From: Aporrectodea caliginosa
Taxonomy: Eukaryota > Annelida > Clitellata > Crassiclitellata > Lumbricidae
DNA: 64,000 nucleotides
Reading direction: 5' to 3'
NCBI GenBank assembly: GCA_020284085.1
Contig: JACEVL010000033.1
Span: forward strand, 566,501-630,500
Under the pieces are notes generated by a model. The model saw only the letters and a list, made by a program, of their open reading frames with translations, made no database searches and was not told the origin of the DNA. Position numbers and translations under genes: made by a program. Of this stretch, positions 55,341 through 64,000 are shown in pieces. Within the stretch, counting starts at the first letter, position 1. Every line of letters starts with the position of its first letter.

Positions 55341-55599
55341 GAACAGACAAAAACATGGACAATTGAGTATTAAAGCATCAAGTCACGAATTCTCGTTCTG
55401 TGGATAAATCTAAAGAAATAAATGGCGATTTAAACAACACTGGTCAACAAGCATTTTGCTACTGGAATTCTTTCATCTGTTCCTGAATAATAACCGTTTT
55501 AAAGTTATAAGTTTTCGCAACTGATATGGCTGAGTCGCATGACAGTGAACAAGCTGCAGACGAATCTGTTGACTCTGTTAAACCTGAATGATCTCGTGT

Positions 55600-56466
55600 G
55601 AGACTTGTCATCATCAAAAAAGAAAAAAGAAGTGCTAGGTTCAAGACTGAAGCAATGGAATCTGCTACAGAAAGACACACAAAATTGTGTTTTTGTGATC
55701 GTTTTACCCATCTGGCTTCCTTTTTACCGAGGTGGAAGATGGCGTTTGTCTCTTGCTGATATTGACGGTCTCATGTATGAGATGAGATATGAACATGTGA
55801 CCGATGAATGGAGACTATTCTTTAACTCTAGCAAATCAAGCCTTAAAGCATTGTTATTACCTAATGGCTGTCAGAAGCCCTGTGTGCCCGTATCTCATGC
55901 AATCGGGTAAAAGGAAGCATACAACCCGATGGAACCTTTCTGAAACTGATACGTAGTGCAGATCATAAGTGGATACTCTGTGGCGATCTCAAAGTTGTGG
56001 TCGCTCCCCCTTGAACTACAGCTGGGATATACAAAGTATAATATGCCTGTTGTGTCTTTGGAACGGAAGTGATGATACCAACCACTGTAGTCGGAAGCAA
56101 TTGCCTTAGCGCGACGAAACCATACCATGCAGATGCTACGTGAAGCACGTGCTATTAGTCTATCTTCCACCACTTCACATAAAACTTGATCTTATAACAA
56201 AATATCGTAAAGGCGATGGACAAAAAGTGGATGGTTTTCACCATCTCAGAATAAAATTTGGTCTTGAGAAAAGGGAAGCTAAAGAGGGTGCTTCTACTGG
56301 TCCCGAAATCCGTGAACTGATGCGTGACAGTGAGTTGAAAAGTAAGCTGAAAGTCTTTGAATTAGCAGCTTGGGAAGCATTCGTGTTGGTTGTCCAGAAC
56401 TTCCGTGGTAATCAAAGAGCAGAGAATCATACAGAACATGTAGAGAATATGCTGAGGGCATTTGAG
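55600..56466 (+). pseudogene. Degraded copy of a multicopy animal protein family, 5' part
   Basis: Pieces in alternating frames: WRLFFNSSKSSLKALLLPNG, KWILCGDLKVV, CLLCLWNGSDD, YLPPLHIKLDL and EIRELMRDSELKSKLK. I recall this order of motifs from uncharacterised, often multicopy proteins in many invertebrates, probably mobile-element associated. Several frameshifts and stops; no function should be inferred. It is interrupted at TTAA 56467 by a MITE. Confidence 0.6.
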
Positions 56467-56470
56467 TTAA

Positions 56471-58981
56471 CCCTCGGGCTACCAAGGGGGGGTGGTATCA
56501 ACCCCCTAGGTTTTTTTCCATCTCAAACCTTTTCCGTATGGAATCAAAATTCTCACACCGTTCAAAAGTTATACCCAATATACCCGAGGTATCAGGGGGT
56601 GGATACCACCCCCCCTAGATTTTCGATTATATCTTATCCGTCATTTAATATTAAGAAACACAAATTATACCATTCTATAGAGGGAATGTGGGGCTACATT
56701 TCTATGGTCACTGAGTTGACCTCAGACAACCGGAAGTGCTCAAAATAAATTAAAATGTATGAAAATAGGTTACACTTTCACACATTTTTCATGTTTTTTC
56801 GATTATAACCAGACTTGTATACGAGACATAGAACTCGAGACCGAGACCGAGACCGAGACAGTGGGGTTCGAGACCGAGACCGATACAGTGGGGTCCGAGA
56901 CCGAGACACCAGATCCGAGACAGTTCGAGACAGTTCAAAACGAGTGAAATGCGCATTGGACCCAAATCCCGAAACAATTTTTCTCAACTTTTGAAGTCTA
57001 ATACAAGGGTCAAGTCACTGAAATCAGCCGATCACCTGAATTGTATAAACTATAAAGAAATTAAATATTTCAGCCATTCTGAAATCTTCTAACTGATTCT
57101 AAAATTTAAACCAAAAAATTTCATATAGGCCCTAACTTCCTTAAGCCTATTAGCAATTTAGCGACATAAGTCACATCACTCACCTTGAGAAACTATAATT
57201 ATGTTGTTAAAACGACGAACGGCATGCCATTTATTTTGGTTTTCATTGATTTCAAACTGTTTGAATGCATATTTCACGATTTCAGGTTCATTATGAGACA
57301 TTTTAAGATATTTGGAAATTTTGGACTGAAAGAGCAAACTAAGACTATTTTTTTCAATACTCTTAAATCTTAATACCAGAAACACCCCTTTTAAAAACTT
57401 CCTATCTGTTTGGCACTTTCGATTAACTAGTTATCCATTCGGCACAAGACAATTTTACAGCGCAATACTGTACGAAGTTCCGAACAAAATACAGTTTGTA
57501 CGAGAACTTTGGAGACCGCTTCTACAAGAGAACAAGACTTTCGCTTCGAGACAGTTTCCAAAAAGACAAGACTTCGTTTCGAGACAGTTTCCAAAAAGTC
57601 GAGAAATGATCTCGAGACCGAGACCGAGACCGAGACAGTGTGGTCCGAGACCGAGACCGAGACATCGAAAAACCTGTCTCGAGACGTCTCGAGACCGAGA
57701 CAGTGTCTCGAGACAATACAACTCTGATTATAACGTACTAGAATTTTTTTACCCGGCTTTGCCCGGGTTCTCCCCATGCGTAATTTTTAAAGGCTGCAAC
57801 TAAAGTCTACTTACTTACTTACTATATATGCTGAAGGCTTCAAATATTTGAAATGTCCACATATCTGAATGGCAACGATATTTAGAGGTGAAAATAAGCA
57901 TTTCCGTAGGCTATATCGGAATTTAAAGTAAATAATGAGTTGAAAATTATAGTACCGCACAGGTTATCTCTACCTTATATAGGCCTATTATTTGTTCCCC
58001 GGGCTAAATAATATAATAGTAGACGAAGCTCGATCGTGTTCCATTACAGCGCTCGTAATTTTTCGGAACGGAGCCCGTGTTTTATTTCGATTGCGCCTAA
58101 TTAATCCTAGCGTGACGTAAGACAACATTTCTCTTACGTCACGCCGCTCAAGCGAGGTTAAAATATGCATATTAATGGCCTCCGTTATTGGTAGCCTATT
58201 AAGGTAGGCTCATAATTTTGAAGTTTAAAATGTCTATATGTCAGCGTTTAAATAAAATTGCGAGCTGAAAATAGTCGCGTTGAAACAGACGTGGCGTAAT
58301 AAAGTTTCGTGCGATTTTTCAAATCGCTAAAGCGTTCCGTTTCGGAGCCTTTAGAAACAGACAAACAAACATTCGGAAGGACAACGTAAACAAAGTAAGA
58401 CTTATATTATAAGATTCATAATTTATTTTTGAAGAGAAATAAATTATGCCGTTGCATAGAAGACATGTAGTGCTATTTTTTCATACTGATTAATTTGTTT
58501 TTTGATGACCGGAAGTGTTCAAAATAAATAATAATACGCGTAATCTGTGTGAAAATGGCTGAGTACAGCTTCACAATGTAAAACCGATATATATGTATGA
58601 ATATATATGTATGGATGCATATTTATAGGCCTACGTATATAAACATGTTTTGGTATGTATTTGTGTATCTTGGATGCATAGATCAGTTTCAAAACACACA
58701 TAATCTTATATTTGTTTATCCAAAAGTACAAAATGTACGCAATAATATAAAATATCGCTAATTATCGGTTTCTTTGTTAAAAATGATGTAATTTCGAGCT
58801 GCATTCACATAATGTACAACTAAATATACCATTTTGTACAGAATTGAATGCTGAATCCATTGGTGTATTACAAGAAATGATATGTGAAACCAAACCCGAA
58901 ATCCATGGGGGGGGGTGGTTTACCACCCCCCGCTCCCCCCTTGGTAGCCAACGTCACGAAAAAAGCTTGGTAGCCCTAGGG
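56471..58981. mobile_element. TTAA-flanked MITE, family A, copy 3 with nested insertion
   Basis: TTAA at 56467-56470 and 58982-58985. Ends CCCTCGGGCTACCAA and CTTGGTAGCCCTAGGG. The outer parts (56471-56750, 58506-58981) match copies 1 and 2. About 1.75 kb in the middle replace roughly 200 bp of the normal body. Confidence 0.8.
56751..58505. repeat. Nested insertion with GAGACC arrays
   Basis: GAGACCGAGACC-type hexamer repeats at 56826-56945 and 57505-57720. At 57745 the palindromic CCCGGCTTTGCCCGGG starts a unit that continues to ACAGACAAACAAACATTCGG (about 58360). That resembles short elements scattered in invertebrate genomes. Exact boundaries unclear. Confidence 0.5.
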
Positions 58982-58985
58982 TTAA

Positions 58986-59220
58986 TGGGTGCTAGGATGT
59001 CACTTTCTACACTCTCGTCTGTCATCTCGACTTCTTTCCACCCAATCTGGACGGTGTCAGCCATGAGAATGAAGAAAGGTTCCAATAAGATATAAAATTA
59101 TAAAGGTGGTGCTAACAGTTATCATAGGAAGTTAAATCCCAGCATGATGAGCGACTATTGTTGGCATGGCAATGAGACAAAGATGTACCTTGCGCAAAAG
59201 CAAATACCTGAAACATTTGT
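58986..59220 (+). pseudogene. Degraded protein family copy, 3' part
   Basis: Joining across one TTAA restores the frame ...AFELMGARMSL. Further on HLDFFPPNLDGVSHENEERF and a SDYCW motif continue the same family in other frames. This confirms the MITE inserted into this copy. Confidence 0.6.
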
Positions 59221-59655
59221 CAACACTTTGCTTTCGCTTATAGCGCGAGTTGGGAAAGTAAGTAAGTTAAGTAAGAATACCCTTTTATTACCCAACTGCT
59301 AACCGGACTTTGTTGCACAACCAATATAGAAAGACTGCAGTGTTCATCAGCGAATCTGCTGCATGTTCAGCTTGGTTTGTTTTAACATAATTTTACGGTG
59401 ACATATTTCATACTGTAATTTAATGTATCGCAGCATATTTTGCAATTCTGTAGAACCTTACATATGCATACAGAAAAAACCTTACGTACTCGTCGAATTT
59501 CGATTTCATAATTGAAATACCGCCCAAAATGCAGTTAAGAACATTTCGAAAATTCTCAGTAACAAGGAAAACAATTTTTGCTGCCCAGTGTAATTCGTCC
59601 ATTAGTTTATACAAGATAATAATTACTCTGATTTTAGAGGAACAATAATGGTTTT
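59221..59655. other. AT-rich, nothing recognised
   Basis: Contains a short GTAAGTAAGT-like run near 59255. No gene. Confidence 0.35.
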
Positions 59656-59669
59656 ATAATATATATAGG

Positions 59670-59738
<69 letters not shown>
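59656..59738. repeat. (TA)n microsatellite
   Basis: About 80 bp of TA dinucleotides directly abutting the LTR; probably the insertion target. Confidence 0.95.
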
Positions 59739-59742
<4 letters not shown>

Positions 59743-60214
59743 ACGTGTCCCCCCTGAATAAAGGCTCAAACAACTCGTTTCTAGTTTAAAAGGTATAATT
59801 CTCAACAAAATACAAAGTAAATCGATACATTACCCAACCGTAGAACAACGGTGGATGGCAGTTCGCTCTCTGTGTCGAACGAACACCAACGAAACAGAAC
59901 TTCACCGCAGCAACAGGCTGACGACAAGAAGAACTCTTAAACGAACTTGAGAAGAACATCAACCGTGGAACTGACCACGAAAATAGCTTAACTATCGTGC
60001 AGAAGAAAACACCCACAGGAAGACCTCAGGAAGAACTCGGACAAGACAAAAGCACGCCGGCCGTATTGTCAGAGTCTTCCTCGACGCCTTCTTTCCTACA
60101 TCCTTATATAGGAAATTTCCCCCGCTAGAGGTCTCCCTTCCGCCCAGGAAACCTACCCAAGCATAACTATGCCCATCCCAGGACCGGTTAGGACTCAGTC
60201 ATGAGACCCTAACA
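59739..60214 (-). mobile_element. 3' LTR of a gypsy-type element, 476 bp
   Basis: Bounded by TGTTACGTGT and CCCTAACA on the plus strand, i.e. TGTTAG...TAACA on the minus strand. A TATATAAGG promoter box lies on the minus strand near 60102-60112. A purine-rich CCGGGGGTA directly precedes the LTR in element sense, as expected of a polypurine tract. Confidence 0.8.
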
Positions 60215-60370
60215 TACCCCCGGACCACAAACAAGGCAGAAACCAGAAGGGTTTCTGACTTAACTAACATGCAAACCATGCACATTAAACATAATCAAAA
60301 ATATAAAACAATTACACAAAAATTATTATATACAACGAAACCTTTAAACTATACAGCTTACGACGTTCAT

Positions 60371-61458
60371 TCAGTTTCAGTTTAGTTTCAGTTTCAGTTT
60401 ATTGCTCCCAAATGAATTGTACATGAGATACATAACAGATATTAGTAACAAATGGTATATATGCAACAAAAGAAGACAACAGTAGGCATTTCTTGGAGTC
60501 AATGGGTGCCCTGAAGGGAAGAATAATCCCGCTAGGTAGGGTCCCTAGATACACGATAATTAGTAAAGACGTTGGGAGATCAGTAATTGTTTGGATCATA
60601 GGATGACAAGTATAATAGGAAACGAAATTAAAAAAAAAAAAATAAAATAAATAAACAAAAACAGCAGTAGTTTCTGCTTAACTAAACATCATTTTCAATT
60701 AAACATCAACTAAATTCTACCTAACTAGACATCATTTTCGATTTTTTTGCTACGTGTGCTCGTACTAATCTTTTGAAGTGTGGGAGGGACTTGGCAGTTT
60801 TGAGAAATCCTGGCAATTTGTTCCAAAGTAATGGACCCTGATATTTGATGGAGAATTTCCGGGTGTTAGTTCTTGGGTAAATGCTTGTATATTCACTGTT
60901 GCTTCTAGTAATGTGTGAATGTTCATCATATCCTTGCTTTTTTATGAGGTAAATTTATAAATAGGCTTTCAAATGAAGTTGAGGAGCCTAGGTTTGTCAC
61001 CCTATTAAAGTCAATTCCATTCCTAACAAAAATTCCTACTCCTCCACCTTGTCCCCCAACTCTGTTCTCATAGACAAAGGTGTAACCTGGAATGAAGATG
61101 GAATCCGCCATAGAATCATTCAGCCAGGTCTCGGTTACTGCTAAGATTGAAATAGGCAAGTGTTGTAAAAGAATTTGTATGTCAGCCAGCTTGTGTGTAA
61201 TGCTCCTGGAGTTTATGTGCATAAGACTAAAGAGGGGTGTTTCTAGATTCAGTTGGTGGGAGAGTTGGGACAGTCCATAGTACTTACTTTCCTTTATTAA
61301 GTCAGAGAAATAATTCTTGTCAGGATCTAGGTCGCTGTTATTAATTAGATATTTATTGGATTCCTCTGTTTTATATAGTTGGAGTGTTGGAAATTTGCTA
61401 TATGTGGTATCTGTTAGTATAGAAGTATCAGAATCAGACTCCGTTAGGAGGCTTTGTC
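60371..61458 (-). mobile_element. Internally deleted LINE (endonuclease start joined to RT end)
   Basis: Minus-strand 61222-60926 encodes an AP-endonuclease start (LMHINSRSITHKLADIQILL, ILAVTETWLNDS, GGGVGIFVRNG). It passes directly into an RT C-terminal piece (TNTRKFSIKYQGPLLWNKLP, LPHFKRLVRAH) near 60935. The 3' end carries TTTCAG repeats. It interrupts the gypsy element. Confidence 0.8.
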
Positions 61459-64000
61459 ACGTCGCCCCTAAGCATGACTACTAAACATCGAAACTTAACA
61501 TAGCTTGACAATTCATATAAAGTCATCTTGCTAAATAACATAGTAGAAACATTTCCTATATACACTCTAGACGTTTATTCACGTCAGCCCTACATGATTA
61601 CTCATTTGTAACCAACGATGCACGGACTCAACAAGTCTGAGAACAAGTTCAGACGACTCGTTTCATAACCAACGTTCACAAAACAACGTTGCAGTCCACA
61701 ACCAAACTTCCGCCGACTGTCAGTGTACCACACCAACTGTACAGAAACAAGGTAAACCTTGAAAGCGCGAAGAGCGGCGAGTAGGCCAACCAAAGCCCAC
61801 GCGACATCCCTATCCTCTGACGGCAGAAACACGTAGAAAGCCGTGTATCTCGTGACCCAAGTATCACGAGCCGACAACACCAAAACAGTCAGCACCATCC
61901 AAAGGAAGACGAAGGCGCTCACTCCCTTCGATTCCCGTCTCGTCAATCGTCTGCGTGATCGACATTCGTCTCCGACCTGAAGTTCCATCGCCCACACAGT
62001 GTGAAAATAGACTTGAGCACACAAATAAGACTCAAGACAATGAATACCTACAATCTCCCTAGAACTTCCTGTCAATTCTAGAGACACATCATCAGTATCT
62101 TGACAATCAGTCATCAGACACTTATTCAAAAAATCTTCAAAAACATCTGGTAAAAGTTCATTACTCTCCAGAAAAATGTCATCAAACTGATTTACCATAT
62201 CTGTGAGACAAACGTTCAATTGGTCAACAACCCTTTCTATCTTCCAAGAACTTTCAAAAATGTCGTCATGCATACATTCTTCTGTCAAGAGCACATGAGA
62301 CACAACCATACTTTCGTGCAACAATTGACCCATCTGCGTACAGGGCATAATCGTGACAACTTGCGTGAACACATCATTCAAGCCATTAGTCATCTGACCA
62401 TAATGTTGCAACAACACAACCGTACTCACAAGAATCACTCTTTCCCCACAGTCAACATTCATGTACATTACTGCTACATTCGAAGAAGACTCATTAGAAA
62501 ATTTCGTATGTGAAATATTATCACACACAACAGTTGTCAACACCGAATCCATCGACAACAGTGCTTTGCAATCATTCACCATTTGAGACGAATCACCCAT
62601 ACATATTTCCGAGACAACATTCATGTCTAATTCAGAAACATCCCGTGAATTTCCATCCTCACCAACCAACAACTCTTGCGCCTCAACCGCAAAATTTCCA
62701 AAACATCCCTCCAACTTTAACTCTTCAGACGCACCTTCAAACACACGCAAAGAGACTTCCACTCCTTCATTGAAGCATTCGCCCGTGTGCACAATCTCAA
62801 CAGGAGACTCAACATTCGTACACACCAACACATCGTCAATGTCAACCCCAACTACATCTGTACTAATGGACCCTTCCAACGGCTCTTCAACCGTGCCTAC
62901 ATCATTGCCTATGATCAAGTCAATGCCAGGTATCGTAGGTATTATACGACTATATCCACAACGAATAGTCCCTGAAACAAACTCACATTCAATCCTAATA
63001 TCTACTAATGGAACCTTGACCATTTTACCATCCCCTGCTTGCATCCTATCCTCTACATCTGGAACCTGAAAATCCAAGAAATTTAACGAATCCCAACTAG
63101 CCATACTGTACATAGCCTCGTGATCTCCCTTCACAAGTATCTGACGCTGTGAACCGACGCGTGGAAAAAGTACACCTTTACAACACCCCGGCCATTCACT
63201 CGCATGCCAATCCTCTTCATGCGTATCACAACTGACATTAATTGGTTCAGCGTGAAACACCGAGTCAGAATTACTGTGTACAGTCTCATCAAACATGCAC
63301 AAGAAAACACTATCGTCCATCTCCTCCAAACAATCCTTAGGCCTATCATGCACTTGACTATCCCTATTCGTCTCCGAAGGAAAACCCACATTTTGTGCGC
63401 TGTCCTTCGTAGACTCTGTTTGAGTGTTTGAGCTTTTCTCAAGACCGTAAGAATTTTGTCCCCAGCCAAACAAATCATGCTTACCGCCTAATATATCCTT
63501 TGCAGTTACTCCTTTCAATTGTTCCAACTGCATTCTCAGACCTTCCATCTCCAACTCAAACTTTCTCTCAGCTTCTCGTTCTCTCTCTTCCTCTTCTTCT
63601 TCCAATTTTAATTTTAGCATTTCCGCCTGAACCTCAGACTCTTTGTTTAGCAATTTATGTAACACCTTTTGCATCTGAACTTTTGTAAGACGTTTTACGT
63701 CTTGCCCAAATTTCTCCAATTTAGCACGTAATTCATCTTTTTTCATGTCCAAAATGTCTTCGAATATTTTCACCGCCTCTGGCGTCTCTATTTTCAACAT
63801 TTTCGACAGAAAACGCCCCTTTTCAACGTAACGAAATTATCGAACTCAATTTCGACCCAATTTCAGCGCAACAATTACGACTAAGTTTCTACTTATTTTC
63901 GTAAAATTTGAACGGATACGCCCACTTTCAAAATTTCACGGTCAACTTTGACACAACGAAGCCGTACATTTCCCTTTACGACTGAAATTCAAAACTCTCA
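61459..64000 (-). mobile_element. Internal region of the gypsy-type element (5' LTR beyond window)
   Basis: The Gag frame and ~200 bp of 5' leader run off the right edge, so the primer-binding site and 5' LTR are not visible. Between the frame end and the 3' LTR only ~300 bp of element sequence remain besides the inserted LINE. Confidence 0.7.
61602..63800 (-). CDS. Gag-like polyprotein of a pol-deleted gypsy-type element
   Basis: 732-codon uninterrupted frame. Residues ~10-45 resemble the SAP-like helical start of some gypsy Gags. Residues ~48-95 form a charged coiled coil. About residues 262-300 (VKVPLVDIRIEC...LIIGNDV) match the C-terminal half of the retropepsin-like domain; no DTG active-site motif is visible upstream. 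A long acidic region follows. Near the end LLAALRAFKVYLVSVQLVWYTD resembles an RNase H fragment. The RT and integrase are missing, so the element appears internally deleted but still in frame. Gag would coat element RNA in cytoplasmic particles. Confidence 0.75.
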   Translation of the reverse strand: MLKIETPEAVKIFEDILDMKKDELRAKLEKFGQDVKRLTKVQMQKVLHKLLNKESEVQAEMLKLKLEEEEEEREREAERKFELEMEGLRMQLEQLKGVTAKDILGGKHDLFGWGQNSYGLEKSSNTQTESTKDSAQNVGFPSETNRDSQVHDRPKDCLEEMDDSVFLCMFDETVHSNSDSVFHAEPINVSCDTHEEDWHASEWPGCCKGVLFPRVGSQRQILVKGDHEAMYSMASWDSLNFLDFQVPDVEDRMQAGDGKMVKVPLVDIRIECEFVSGTIRCGYSRIIPTIPGIDLIIGNDVGTVEEPLEGSISTDVVGVDIDDVLVCTNVESPVEIVHTGECFNEGVEVSLRVFEGASEELKLEGCFGNFAVEAQELLVGEDGNSRDVSELDMNVVSEICMGDSSQMVNDCKALLSMDSVLTTVVCDNISHTKFSNESSSNVAVMYMNVDCGERVILVSTVVLLQHYGQMTNGLNDVFTQVVTIMPCTQMGQLLHESMVVSHVLLTEECMHDDIFESSWKIERVVDQLNVCLTDMVNQFDDIFLESNELLPDVFEDFLNKCLMTDCQDTDDVSLELTGSSREIVGIHCLESYLCAQVYFHTVWAMELQVGDECRSRRRLTRRESKGVSAFVFLWMVLTVLVLSARDTWVTRYTAFYVFLPSEDRDVAWALVGLLAALRAFKVYLVSVQLVWYTDSRRKFGCGLQRCFVNVGYETSRLNLFSDLLSPCIVGYK

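Noticed and set aside
62220..63688. Several plus-strand frames of 60-150 codons
   Set aside because: They are antisense to the long Gag-like frame and have no independent support.

Overview
This is eukaryotic nuclear DNA from an animal. There are spliced genes with GT-AG introns, several clades of non-LTR retrotransposon, Tc1/mariner, hAT-like and TTAA-targeting DNA elements, a Ty3/gypsy-type LTR element, tRNA-derived SINEs and many microsatellites. The recurrent word AGGCCTA and the element mix suggest a marine invertebrate, perhaps an echinoderm or hemichordate. That placement is an impression, not a demonstration. Host genes are sparse and most of the window is layered repeats.

Host-type genes. 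Two intact single-exon paralogues (1780-2421 and 47731-48390) encode proteins with a ParB/sulfiredoxin-like N-terminal domain and a C-terminal membrane anchor. They lie in a duplicated segment whose second copy lacks a MITE carried by the first. A four-exon F-box plus repeat-domain gene runs from 21041 to about 24897. Its splice phases agree throughout, but its last exon carries three frameshifts. A TATA box with a signal-peptide first exon (54307-54453) sits inside a perfect 85-bp inverted repeat. A frameshifted copy of a multicopy animal protein family (55600-56466, resuming at 58986) is split by a TTAA-flanked MITE.

Mobile DNA. TTAA-flanked elements: 2577-3484, 7479-8440, 56471-58981 (one family), 41369-41993 and 51389-52293. 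Elements with 8-bp target duplications: 11403-11632, 13661-14636, 30994-32253 and 35881-36233. An element with perfect 30-bp terminal inverted repeats lies at 33253-34657. A rearranged mariner with DD37D spacing lies at 49114-50066. The right end (59739-64000) is a pol-deleted gypsy-type element on the minus strand, interrupted by an internally deleted LINE. LINE fragments are scattered on both strands.

The most unusual layer is a dense population of short dispersed units. One class is promoter-like: a TAGACACCTTTAAAACG box followed, usually after exactly 17 nt, by a TATA box. That architecture resembles snRNA-type promoters. The other class is a small structured unit, about 35-120 nt, ending in a hairpin and the tail TCGTTAAAC. 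Both arms of the hairpin covary between copies, and G-U pairs appear only when it is read in the tail direction. Several copies are flanked by 7-11 bp target duplications or are missing from a paralogous locus, so they behave as short retroposons. I know of no named family that matches. All calls come from reading the sequence; no searches were run.
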